Shown here in pieces: positions 1 to 6,323 of a stretch of 7,060 nt of DNA. Both the position numbers and the translations under genes were made by a program. The stretch comes from CAKZSU01 sp044223895. GTDB lineage: Bacteria; Patescibacteriota; Microgenomatia; UBA10105; UBA927. Location: contig JBGALL010000077.1 in the NCBI GenBank assembly GCA_044223895.1, positions 1 through 7,060 of the forward strand, read 5' to 3'. Position 1 is the first letter of the stretch. The number at the start of each line of letters is the position of its first letter. A model generated the notes under the pieces. It worked only from the letters and a program-made list of their open reading frames with translations. It made no database searches and was not told where the DNA came from.

Positions 1-74
1 TTATAAGTTTCCTCTCTATTGTAATTGCTCTATGTATATTTTGGCTTATTAAGGATTGGTGGTTTGTAAATTAA
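1..74 (+). CDS. C-terminal end of a membrane protein, cut by the left window edge
   Basis: The frame beginning at base 3 is open from the edge to a TAA at 72-74 and reads ISFLSIVIALCIFWLIKDWW followed by FVN. About sixteen hydrophobic residues followed by a lysine and a tryptophan-rich tail look like a last transmembrane helix with a short cytoplasmic end. Only 23 codons are visible, so no family can be assigned. The call rests on hydrophobicity and openness of the frame; the other two plus-strand frames close sooner. An accidental open frame is possible. Confidence 0.5.
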   Translation, partial: ISFLSIVIALCIFWLIKDWWFVN

Positions 75-192
75 GTGGATAAAGATTTACGATTAAATAA
101 AAATCATACTAAGAATATATATCCATAAGTTGCTAATAGTTTGGGAAAATTATATTTATATTCTGAATTTTTGGGGCATCTAATTAATATAT
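75..192. other. Intergenic spacer between convergent genes
   Basis: This very AT-rich stretch lies between the stop of the left-edge membrane protein and the stop of the broken leftward gene. I see no open frame, no strong hairpin with a T-tract and no repeat in it. Both flanking genes end here, so any terminator would have to be weak or Rho-dependent. Confidence 0.6.
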
Positions 193-989
193 TTATTTAT
201 CTCTAACAGGATGTGCCATGTTTGGAACAATAACCGCCTTTCGTATTTCTGAACCATCTAACTTTGGAATTCCACCAGCTATCCCAGTTGCGTAGGTAAT
301 AGGTATCCCAATATTATCAATTAAACTTTTTGACCAGTCTATTTTACCCCCACATGCTGTAAAAATAATAATACTATATCGATCTTTATATAGAGATATA
401 CCTTCATTTTCGTATGATCCTACAAATGGTTTTGTATGAATGAAAATGTCTGGAAATTTTTTCAAAAAAGTTTCTGCAGAAACATATTTCCCATCATTGT
501 TAGGACTAGCATATAAATACAGCTGATTATTACTTACTAACCCATGAGAATTAACTATAAGGGGAATTTTTTTATCTTTTGATCCTTTTTGTATAGTATA
601 GATAATTTTCTTGTACACCTCAGGAGTTTGATCTGAAATTTTTTTATATAAGTCAAAAATGAACTAAGACGGTTAAATCTTTGATTGAAATCAGGGTTTG
701 ATTTTAGAAATTCTCCTACATATAACTGGAATGTTTGTTCAGGTGTTAAATTTGGCAGACTTAAATTATCATTTAGTGAAACAAACTCTATTAGATCAAC
801 AGTAGTTTTTAAGCCTCGTTCTTTCGTACCAATAACTATGTCAGTTATTAATGGAACATAATATGACTTACCATAATACTGTAAATCCGGAAATCCTATC
901 CAGCGTACTGGTGGATATTGGATTTGTTGTAGGACGTAGTCCTCCGGTTGTTCAAAATTGATGCCGATTTTTTTGTTTTATTTTCCCAT
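193..989 (-). pseudogene. Broken gene for a putative caspase-fold (CHAT-like) peptidase
   Basis: Read leftwards, ATG at 989-987 follows an AAGGA (1004-1000) and begins M-G-K-stop(TAA 980-978)-N-K-K-I-G-I-N-F-E-Q-P. The frame then stays open for over 130 codons, ending at TAG 557-555. The C-terminal part is in another frame; adding one base in the five-base A/T run at 655-659 joins the two as ...RLSSFFDLYKKISDQTPEVY.... Restored, the protein would be about 265 aa. The last 141 residues (from GTG at 618) carry PLIVNSHGLV and, about 60 residues on, YSIIIFTACGGKI, then GIPITYATGIAGG. A hydrophobic strand ending in HG, a second ending in AC-G, then a Gly-Ile-Pro strand is the layout of clan CD peptidases (caspase, CHAT, gingipain), with His25 and Cys89 of that segment as the presumed dyad. 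The N-terminal ~125 residues match nothing I recognise. Two lesions suggest decay, though sequencing errors are possible. The 141-aa piece might be made alone from GTG 618, but it has no convincing SD. The peptidase assignment is inference from motifs. Confidence 0.6.
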
Positions 990-1023
990 AGAGACTAAGT
1001 CCTTAGATTGTCTAGACCGAGAT

Positions 1024-1052
1024 ATTTTAAATGCACTAATTCAACAAATCAA
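1024..1052 (-). promoter_or_regulatory. Promoter of the broken caspase-like gene
   Basis: On the minus strand TTGATT (1052-1047) is separated by 17 bases from TAAAAT (1029-1024). This matches the sigma-70 consensus at 4/6 and 5/6 with ideal spacing. Transcription would start near 1017, giving a leader of about 28 bases that includes AAGGA at 1004-1000, ten bases before the ATG at 989. This leadered, SD-bearing arrangement differs from the leaderless genes nearby. Confidence 0.5.
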
Positions 1053-1075
1053 ATTTTTGTTTATATTTTTGTTGA
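1041..1075. repeat. 8-bp inverted repeat over the leftward promoter, possible operator
   Basis: TCAACAAA (1041-1048) and its perfect complement TTTGTTGA (1068-1075) are separated by 19 bases. The left arm covers part of the -35 box of the leftward promoter, so a dimeric regulator bound here could repress the caspase-like gene. The same stretch also holds ATTTTTGTT twice, 12 bases apart (1053-1061 and 1065-1073). In sequence this AT-rich an 8-bp dyad can arise by chance. Confidence 0.3.
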
Positions 1076-1099
1076 TGTTGTAAAATTTCTAAAATAAGA

Positions 1100-1109
1100 A
1101 CACATGTGT
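1100..1109. repeat. 10-bp palindrome upstream of the ParB-like gene promoter
   Basis: ACACATGTGT is a perfect 10-bp palindrome ending nine bases before the -35 box at 1119. Its position suits an activator or repressor site. No matching copy was noticed elsewhere in the window, and the binding protein is unknown. Confidence 0.3.
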
Positions 1110-1118
1110 GTGTTTATA

Positions 1119-1147
1119 TTGTCATATCAATTGTTTATCAGTATAAT
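1119..1147 (+). promoter_or_regulatory. Near-consensus promoter for a leaderless ParB-like mRNA
   Basis: TTGTCA (1119-1124, 5/6 match) is followed after exactly 17 bases by a perfect TATAAT (1142-1147). Six bases then lead to ATG at 1154, which places the A of the start codon at the expected transcription start. The promoter lies downstream of the earlier in-frame ATG at 1106, which therefore cannot be the start for this transcript. Confidence 0.8.
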
Positions 1148-1153
1148 CGCGAC

Positions 1154-2443
1154 ATGACTTCAAAAGAAAGTATACATACAACTGAAACAGCCGATCTTCA
1201 AAAAGAAATCCCGCTTCAATTTATTCCCAGTGATTTGGCTCAAACAAATTCACAAATTGGAATATTTAATCAGATTGAGTATGACAATATGGCAGCTGCA
1301 TTTAGTCCAAGAATGTATCAACCAATTCAAGTCGTAAAAATAGGTATTTCTGACACATCATTTATTTGGGGAGTACGTGATGGTCATACGAGACTTAAGT
1401 ATGCCGTTGATCATCAGTTTCCCTTAATCGAGGCATTTGATGTCACTGATGACATTATTCACAATCCTAGGATTGTGCAGGATATTACTGAGGGGAAAAC
1501 AACACTTACCCCTACAGAGTATTTGCTTTCTGTGGTAGAACCAACGAATGTTCACCAAGATATAGCTTCTGCTCGTATTGGAATGCATTTACTCAATACC
1601 TGGAAATATTTACCTCACGAGACAACTCAAGATGAAATATCTCCATTAACTGTCTTTCATTTTCTAGTTGAAAGTCGTATGTGGGATTACACGACAGAAA
1701 AAATAGTAAAGAAATTACAAAAAGAAAAATATGCGTTTACGGAAGATCAACTACAAGCAATTTCAGCACGTATTATAGAAACCAATCAATTAGTGCAACA
1801 ATTTACGACAGCGAATAAAAAAGAAGTCTTTAGTGCAATGATTTGGACAATAGTAACTAATCCAAATTCAGTAGGTGGTGTCGATGAAGCAATATGTATG
1901 TTAAAAAACATGCTTCACCAGGAACAAATAGACAAAAAGCTACACAGTACTGATGACTATGAAGGAAATAAACAACGTCTGGCATCTTGCATCTACAACG
2001 CTCTCGTAAAATCACAACCAGACATACGGTATCAACCTTTAAGTAGAATGCTTCATCAGATTGTAAATAATAGTTCTCTTTCTATGAAAGAAACACTTAC
2101 AATTCTTCAGGCAGAAAACCCTTTTAAGACATACTACGAGATGAGTCGTACAGAAGATTCTCTGTTACCCGCAGAACAACCAATACGAAATACACCGCCT
2201 CCAATTATTCCATTTCCGCAAGAAAAACCAATAACTGAACAGGATGTACAACGAGAAGTATCAGTTCTCATACGACGGATATATATGATTATGGGAATGA
2301 ATCTCGACAGTTTACATGCATTAGATACACAAACTGCCAGATATGCTACCCATTTGATTACGTACTTATTGGGTGTACTCCCAGAAAAAGAACGTGGAGA
2401 AATAGAAGCCTATATGTCGTTTTTGAAAAATAAAGAATCTTAG
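1154..2443 (+). CDS. ParB/Srx-like domain protein with long helical C-terminal region
   Basis: This encodes 429 aa from ATG 1154. An in-frame ATG at 1106 would add 16 residues, but it lies upstream of the promoter at 1119-1147 and has no SD, so it was not used. Residues ~18-100 resemble the ParB/Srx N-terminal fold: IPLQFIPSDL, then YQPIQVVKI (55-63), then IWGVRDGHTRLKYAV (71-85). The D-G-H-T-R-L string is the hallmark of ParB-like nucleotide-binding or nuclease domains, where ParB itself has GERR. Residues ~115-335 are mostly helical and unassigned. A proline-rich linker (about 340-360, TPPPIIPFP) precedes a C-terminal helical segment that could mediate dimerisation. No signal peptide or membrane helix is seen. 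ParB-like domains of this sort occur in plasmid partition and in accessory regulators and nucleases. There is no ParA next door, so a partition role is not supported. It converges on the 615-aa gene with a 14-base gap. Confidence 0.75.
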   Translation: MTSKESIHTTETADLQKEIPLQFIPSDLAQTNSQIGIFNQIEYDNMAAAFSPRMYQPIQVVKIGISDTSFIWGVRDGHTRLKYAVDHQFPLIEAFDVTDDIIHNPRIVQDITEGKTTLTPTEYLLSVVEPTNVHQDIASARIGMHLLNTWKYLPHETTQDEISPLTVFHFLVESRMWDYTTEKIVKKLQKEKYAFTEDQLQAISARIIETNQLVQQFTTANKKEVFSAMIWTIVTNPNSVGGVDEAICMLKNMLHQEQIDKKLHSTDDYEGNKQRLASCIYNALVKSQPDIRYQPLSRMLHQIVNNSSLSMKETLTILQAENPFKTYYEMSRTEDSLLPAEQPIRNTPPPIIPFPQEKPITEQDVQREVSVLIRRIYMIMGMNLDSLHALDTQTARYATHLITYLLGVLPEKERGEIEAYMSFLKNKES

Positions 2444-2457
2444 ATATTTACTCTTTA

Positions 2458-4305
2458 CTAAGCAAGTTTACGAAGTTCATCAGGGTAATCTTTAGCTAAG
2501 TTAGGAGTAAAATAGCCAATTGCATGAGGGATAAGCGGAGATTTTGATAATCTACCTTTTAATTGTAAATAATGAGCATTAAACAAGAAAGCAAAGGCCA
2601 TTTCATCGACATTTATAAATCTCCATTCGTCATCATGAGCTATCCGAAACATTTTTGCCATTAAATTATTATAGTGTTCTTGTAATTCTGGATATTGTCG
2701 AAAGAATTCTGTTCTCAATTTTTCTTGTTTTCTGAAATCTCTTTCCCTTTTTTTACAAAAAGTGATTTGTTTTTGAAGGTCATCAAACAACTCTGAACGT
2801 ATTTTCTGAACATGTTCTTGAGTAATTGTATACAGTGGATTTTTTTCAAGTTCTTGAAGAACAAATAGACATAATACATTTTGTAATGTTGGATCTGAGA
2901 AGTGTACTGTGGGAGGGTACTCGTCTTTTCCCCTATATATACCAACTTTACTGTTGTATTCGAGCGAAAACGGGAGTTCGTTAGATAATTCTCTCGAAAT
3001 TACTTTCAGTAATAATTCCTTTGAAAATGGATTTGTTGAAGAGAAACTATCTAATTGTGTACTATGAGCAATACTTTTATACAATTTTTCTAAATTTTGA
3101 GAAAAAAAACTCGACCGAATGAATTCCTGAATTTGTTCAAGTTTGTTAGCTAATTCTGGATTATCTTGTTGCAGTGAAGTAAATTGCTCAGAAAATTGTG
3201 ATAATTGAAACGCCTTCTCGATAGACTTCTGATATATCAATAATTGAGATTGTTTTGATGAGTTATTCTCACGGTGGTAATTAATTGCCTGATGAGAAAA
3301 AGCCCATGGCCGAATAAAGAATTCAGCAAATTTTTCAGGAATTGGTTCTGCACTATCAAAGTCATGACTATCCAATGCAGAGATAAAGAAATGCATATTT
3401 CCCGCCTGAATTCGTCGTTCAGGCTCAACATTATCCGCTCTTTGTAAAAACGAAGCAACACTTCGAAACGTAAGATAATTTTCTTGACCGTACTGAGAGA
3501 TACTGATTCCATTTGATCCAAACTTCATGACAGAACCTAGAAAAACTCCATATCTATAATTTACTGATGCCATCCATTTGTAGTAATCGACGACCCCTCG
3601 AAGCTCTTTAACTGCCTGAATAGAATCGTTGCTAACCTTCTTAGTCCATTCAGGAAATATATCCTTTTCTTGATAGATCGCTAAATCATATGCAAAGGAC
3701 AGTAGAAAATCATAGTATCCATTCCAAAGATGATAGTCACTAAGTAGTTGTTTGAGAGCACTAGGGTCTTTTTTTAACAATTCATTCAAGTTCAGTATTT
3801 CAACTTCTTGAGGATTATCTGCTTTAAATACTAAAAGATGATGATGATTCTCTTTATCTATAACTGGCGTTCTATTTCTAACACTTTTTGTTACCAAAAA
3901 CTCTATCTCTCCCTCAGTGATATGTAGACTACTAGCAGCTTTTTTCACTGATTCAGTTTTTGTTGCACCGACTGTTCGTCCAAGTGTTCGTATTCCTTCT
4001 ATAACTTCATTGAGCTTGGATTTTGCACCAGCAGATTCTCTTACTATGTCGTCTTGTGATATTCCAGTCAAAAGATACTGTTGGTGTAAATCTTCAACTT
4101 TCTCCTGAATCATTCGTTCTATATCCAGTGCATGAAAAAATAGTGAGTCTGAAGATGTTTCTTGACCATCAAGGATTGATACATCAAAGGCAGGGTCGAG
4201 TGAAATAGAAAACAACTGAATTGGTTCTGTTTTTAACAGATAGTTTGTTCTTAATTTTTGATCTGGCACGAAAGAATTAATTGGTTCAACATCTTTTAAT
4301 ACCAT
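2458..4305 (-). CDS. Unrecognised 615-aa cytoplasmic, mostly helical protein
   Basis: This is a long, clean open frame with ordinary codon use and no recognised family. No signal peptide or membrane helix is visible. Residues ~62-143 (GISQDDIVRESAG... GATKTESVKKAASSLHITEGEIEFL) look helical with a helix-turn-helix flavour, but this is not diagnostic. An HHH run is at 154-156. Aromatic-rich helices follow at ~190-260 (YHLWNGYYDF, YYKWMASVNYRYG), and a basic, probably coiled segment lies around 530-550 (KKRERDFRKQEKLRTEFFRQ). ATG 4305 is preferred because a -10-like TAAACT with an upstream TGG lies exactly six bases before it, matching the leaderless layout of its neighbours. No SD is present. 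It is divergent from the mini-ORF/212-aa side and convergent with the ParB-like gene, with no visible terminator between the two stops. Function is unknown. Confidence 0.75.
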   Translation of the reverse strand: MVLKDVEPINSFVPDQKLRTNYLLKTEPIQLFSISLDPAFDVSILDGQETSSDSLFFHALDIERMIQEKVEDLHQQYLLTGISQDDIVRESAGAKSKLNEVIEGIRTLGRTVGATKTESVKKAASSLHITEGEIEFLVTKSVRNRTPVIDKENHHHLLVFKADNPQEVEILNLNELLKKDPSALKQLLSDYHLWNGYYDFLLSFAYDLAIYQEKDIFPEWTKKVSNDSIQAVKELRGVVDYYKWMASVNYRYGVFLGSVMKFGSNGISISQYGQENYLTFRSVASFLQRADNVEPERRIQAGNMHFFISALDSHDFDSAEPIPEKFAEFFIRPWAFSHQAINYHRENNSSKQSQLLIYQKSIEKAFQLSQFSEQFTSLQQDNPELANKLEQIQEFIRSSFFSQNLEKLYKSIAHSTQLDSFSSTNPFSKELLLKVISRELSNELPFSLEYNSKVGIYRGKDEYPPTVHFSDPTLQNVLCLFVLQELEKNPLYTITQEHVQKIRSELFDDLQKQITFCKKRERDFRKQEKLRTEFFRQYPELQEHYNNLMAKMFRIAHDDEWRFINVDEMAFAFLFNAHYLQLKGRLSKSPLIPHAIGYFTPNLAKDYPDELRKLA

Positions 4306-4311
4306 GGTCGG

Positions 4312-4341
4312 AGTTTACCATAAATACATTCCTTTCGTGAA
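4312..4341 (-). promoter_or_regulatory. Probable leaderless promoter of the 615-aa gene
   Basis: On the minus strand an extended -10, TGG then TAAACT (4317-4312), ends six bases before ATG 4305, so the A of ATG would be +1. A weak -35 TTCACG (4341-4336) lies 18 bases upstream. The hexamers are only partial matches (4/6 each); the call leans on the TG extension and on the same six-base spacing found at 1154 and 4535. Confidence 0.5.
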
Positions 4342-4400
4342 AAATATACTCGCAAGTTTAGTCTGATGCCATAAAATAAATAGGTAATACGCTTTATTTG

Positions 4401-4409
4401 TGATATATT
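4401..4409 (+). promoter_or_regulatory. Possible extended -10 for the 29-codon mini-ORF
   Basis: TGA followed by TATATT (4404-4409) is an extended -10 motif with a 5/6 hexamer. Transcription would start near 4416, about seven bases before ATG 4423. No good -35 is visible at 16-18 bases. Confidence 0.35.
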
Positions 4410-4422
4410 CTGCTAAACAATT

Positions 4423-4512
4423 ATGGGAAAAAAAATACAAGAAATTCCACCAGAAGTGAGAGTCAAAATGATTCTTGATACTCTATTTCAAACAAATTTT
4501 GGTCGTTTTTGA
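4423..4512 (+). CDS. Possible 29-aa small protein or leader peptide
   Basis: ATG 4423 opens 29 codons beginning MGKKIQEIPPEVRVKMILDT and ending QTNFGRF with TGA at 4510-4512. The composition looks protein-like: a basic start, then an amphipathic segment PEVRVKMILDTLFQ. An extended -10 lies just upstream, and the stop falls inside the promoter of the 212-aa gene. It could be a real small protein, the remnant of a longer gene such as a transposase N-terminus, or chance. There is no SD. Confidence 0.3.
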   Translation: MGKKIQEIPPEVRVKMILDTLFQTNFGRF

Positions 4513-4528
4513 TAGCTTTTGATATAAT
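4499..4528 (+). promoter_or_regulatory. Extended -10 promoter giving a leaderless mRNA for the 212-aa gene
   Basis: TGA followed by a perfect TATAAT (4523-4528) ends six bases before ATG 4535. The -35 is poor (TTGGTC 4499-4504, 18-base spacer), as is usual when an extended -10 is present. TTTTGATA occurs twice ten bases apart (4507-4514 and 4517-4524), the second copy running into the -10. That helical-turn spacing would suit a regulator. Confidence 0.7.
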
Positions 4529-4534
4529 TCAAAT

Positions 4535-5173
4535 ATGATTAATCCTGATCACGCTCTCGTAACACTTTCCCAAATTATTGAGCATAACGAGAATAATGAA
4601 CTTCCTTCAAGTAATTTAGGAATCTTTCAGTTGAGATTATACCTAGATTTTCATACTCGGTATGATAAATTTCTGATGGTAAATGCTTATAGAAGCAAAA
4701 TATGGGGACCGGAGAACATTGCGTATGATTTAGATTCGGAGCAAAAGGATGTTAGAAATATGCTTTTGCCAAATAAAGAAGTTCCACATATATCCGAAAA
4801 TATACTTGATAAGGCAACTGGATTTCTATTCCTCTCTATAAGTGGGTTTCCTGAAGCTAGTTTGTATGCTGAATCTTGTATTCGTGGAGTATTAGATATA
4901 GACGCACAAACTTATCAACAATTGCATGAATATTTTCGTCAGTATACGCAAGAATTAAATCTTACGGATGGAGTTCAAACAATTTCATTTGATGATAAGC
5001 GATTTCTAAGTAATAGAAGGGAATTTTCTACACTTAAATATAACTTATTTTATTCTAATCTTGTTGCCATTGGATATCCGGAGGTAGAACGATATAATCC
5101 AAAATTTTTTGAACAATTCAAATCTGAAGCAGGTCAAAGAGTTCAGACCATATTTGAAACTTTTCCCATTTGA
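4535..5173 (+). CDS. Unrecognised 212-aa protein
   Basis: The frame starts at ATG 4535, fixed by the -10 box six bases upstream, and ends at TGA 5171-5173. The protein is soluble-looking, has a single cysteine (Cys115), and is rich in aromatic residues. Segments such as LGIFQLRLYLDFHTRYDKF (28-46), GFLFLSISGFPEASLYAESC (96-115) and a helical QQLHEYFRQYTQEL (128-141) suggest a compact mixed fold. No catalytic motif, membrane helix or known domain is recognised. It is probably monocistronic, since a new promoter begins at its stop codon. Function unknown. Confidence 0.7.
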   Translation: MINPDHALVTLSQIIEHNENNELPSSNLGIFQLRLYLDFHTRYDKFLMVNAYRSKIWGPENIAYDLDSEQKDVRNMLLPNKEVPHISENILDKATGFLFLSISGFPEASLYAESCIRGVLDIDAQTYQQLHEYFRQYTQELNLTDGVQTISFDDKRFLSNRREFSTLKYNLFYSNLVAIGYPEVERYNPKFFEQFKSEAGQRVQTIFETFPI

Positions 5174-5197
5174 GATAACCCGAGTATTAGATATAAT
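5170..5197 (+). promoter_or_regulatory. Promoter for the DUF3800 operon overlapping the preceding stop codon
   Basis: TTGAGA (5170-5175, 5/6) and TATAAT (5192-5197, 6/6) are separated by 16 bases. The -35 overlaps the TGA stop of the 212-aa gene. Transcription would start near 5204, giving a leader of 32-50 bases. That leader contains a small dyad TAATTC/GAATTA (5209-5214, 5224-5229) that could form a hairpin or operator. Confidence 0.6.
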
Positions 5198-5236
5198 TAT
5201 TTAAGATTTAATTCCCCTCTAAAGAATTACCCAAAA

Positions 5237-5245
5237 TGCTATATT
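5237..5245 (+). promoter_or_regulatory. Second, extended -10 element close to the operon's start codon
   Basis: TGC followed by TATATT (5240-5245) ends eight bases before the in-frame ATG at 5254, so a transcript from here would be leaderless or nearly so. The element overlaps the earlier ATG at 5236. No good -35 is present. It competes with, or adds to, the promoter at 5170-5197. Confidence 0.4.
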
Positions 5246-5253
5246 CTATCCAT

Positions 5254-5619
5254 ATGGTTGCTGTACCAAATCAGATTGTGCTATCTCCGAATGTATTATT
5301 ACGAAGTGTGAATATCGTACCAGTGAAAGAAGGATCTGAAGTGTGGCGTATCATTTTAGCATTTATAAGTGATTATCCCAGCAAAAATAAATTGATTAAA
5401 GAATACTTCGTTTGGGTGACGGGTGAATATTTAGAAGATTATGCGAAGTTATCTGCCACGATTGAATCAGCGGAAAAATTTGCCTTTGTCATCGCTCAAA
5501 AGAGATTTCATGATTCAGGTAATGAAGTCCCGATCGAGAACGGTATCTCCTGCAGTAATAATGATGGAATTGTTTTTGTTAACCCCAAATACTATCTTTA
5601 TCCCGAAGAATTAACATGA
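5254..5619 (+). CDS. Unrecognised ~121-aa protein, first gene of the DUF3800 operon
   Basis: The protein reads MVAVPNQIVLSPNVLLRSVN from ATG 5254; an in-frame ATG at 5236 would add six residues (MLYSIH). I prefer 5254 because the extended -10 at 5237-5245 overlaps the earlier codon, but a transcript from 5204 could use either, and neither has an SD. The protein is small and soluble, with probable strands at the N-terminus (residues ~1-42), a helical middle (YLEDYAKLSATIESAEKFAF) and a C-terminal strand (GIVFVNPKYYLYPEEL). No family is recognised. Its TGA overlaps the ATG of the DUF3800 gene as ATGA, implying translational coupling and roughly matched synthesis. It may therefore act with, or control, the DUF3800 protein; this is inference. 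Confidence 0.7.
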   Translation: MVAVPNQIVLSPNVLLRSVNIVPVKEGSEVWRIILAFISDYPSKNKLIKEYFVWVTGEYLEDYAKLSATIESAEKFAFVIAQKRFHDSGNEVPIENGISCSNNDGIVFVNPKYYLYPEELT

Positions 5620-6323
5620 ATAATGTGCTATTTATTTTCATTGATGAATCAGGAAATTTTGACTTTTCATCCAACGGAACAAAATACTTCGTCCTTACCG
5701 CAATTAGCACCCTAGTACCATTAAAAGACAGGCAAAAAATTACTGAATATCGGTATTCATTACTTTCTTCTGGTATTGACCAAGAATGTTTTCATGCGAC
5801 AGAAGATACTCAAGAGGTACGAGACAATATCTATCATCTTATTTCAACAACTGATGACTTCAACATTGATGCTGTAGTAGCGCAAAAAAATAAGGCGAAC
5901 CCAAGTCTTTATACAGAAACATATACAAAAAAAGGAATCTCCAATAAAAGATTTACTGGTGATGAGTTTTATCGCATTATCTGCCAGACATTATTACGCT
6001 ATATTTTCCAGCGATATGAACCCACTGCTATTTCTCAAATTATTGTCGTTCTAGATAATCTTTTTACTGATAATAAACGTCAACTAGTCCAAAAGTCTTT
6101 AAAGACCTATTTAAAACAGTATTGCAGAAAACCTTTTCAAATATACTTTCATCAATCAAAAGCAGATCTCAATTGTCAGATTGCTGATTATTGCGGTTGG
6201 GCTTTTTACGTTAAGAATGAAAGAAATGAAAATCGCCCCTTTCAAAAAATCCAAAAGAAAGTAAAAAGCGAGTTTGCTATTTTTCAACGAGGAACAACTG
6301 AATATTATCAATACAAAAAATGA
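5616..6323 (+). CDS. DUF3800 domain protein (RNase H-like fold)
   Basis: This 235-aa protein opens with FIFIDESGNFDF (D10, E11, S12), the signature first strand of DUF3800 (Pfam PF12686). It continues with YFVLTAI, CFHATED (59-64), IIVVLDNLF (D147) and ends with QIADYCGWAFYVKNE (Q188, D191). The acidic residues D10, E11, D147 and D191 sit where an RNase H-like fold would place its metal-binding cluster, so a nuclease activity is plausible but unproven. Its length is typical of the family. The start codon overlaps the stop of the upstream gene (ATGA), so the two genes are translated as a unit. The TGA stop overlaps the base of a strong nested hairpin. DUF3800 genes are frequent in phage, plasmid and genomic-island settings, which fits the surroundings. 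Confidence 0.9.
   Translation: MNNVLFIFIDESGNFDFSSNGTKYFVLTAISTLVPLKDRQKITEYRYSLLSSGIDQECFHATEDTQEVRDNIYHLISTTDDFNIDAVVAQKNKANPSLYTETYTKKGISNKRFTGDEFYRIICQTLLRYIFQRYEPTAISQIIVVLDNLFTDNKRQLVQKSLKTYLKQYCRKPFQIYFHQSKADLNCQIADYCGWAFYVKNERNENRPFQKIQKKVKSEFAIFQRGTTEYYQYKK

Noticed and set aside
655..660. Programmed -1 frameshift joining the two halves of the caspase-like gene
   Set aside because: The local A-TTT-TTG does not meet the usual X-XXY-YYZ slippery pattern, and the TAA at codon 4 needs a separate explanation, so decay or sequence error is simpler.
978..980. Stop-codon reassignment to explain the in-frame TAA
   Set aside because: TAA ends the XRE, 113-aa and broken genes, and TAG and TGA also end intact genes, so no stop looks recoded. 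The known Patescibacteria recoding affects TGA, not TAA.
1154..2443. Plasmid partition locus
   Set aside because: The ParB-like domain alone is not enough: there is no ParA ATPase and no cluster of parS-like repeats.
2715..2945. Open frame of 76 codons on the minus strand
   Set aside because: It lies wholly inside the 615-aa gene in another frame, with low-complexity composition and no start signals.
3237..3521. Open frame of 94 codons on the minus strand
   Set aside because: It is a shadow of the 615-aa gene in another frame.
3917..4208. Two overlapping plus-strand open frames of 63 and 61 codons
   Set aside because: Both are antisense to the 615-aa gene, without promoter or SD and with unconvincing composition.
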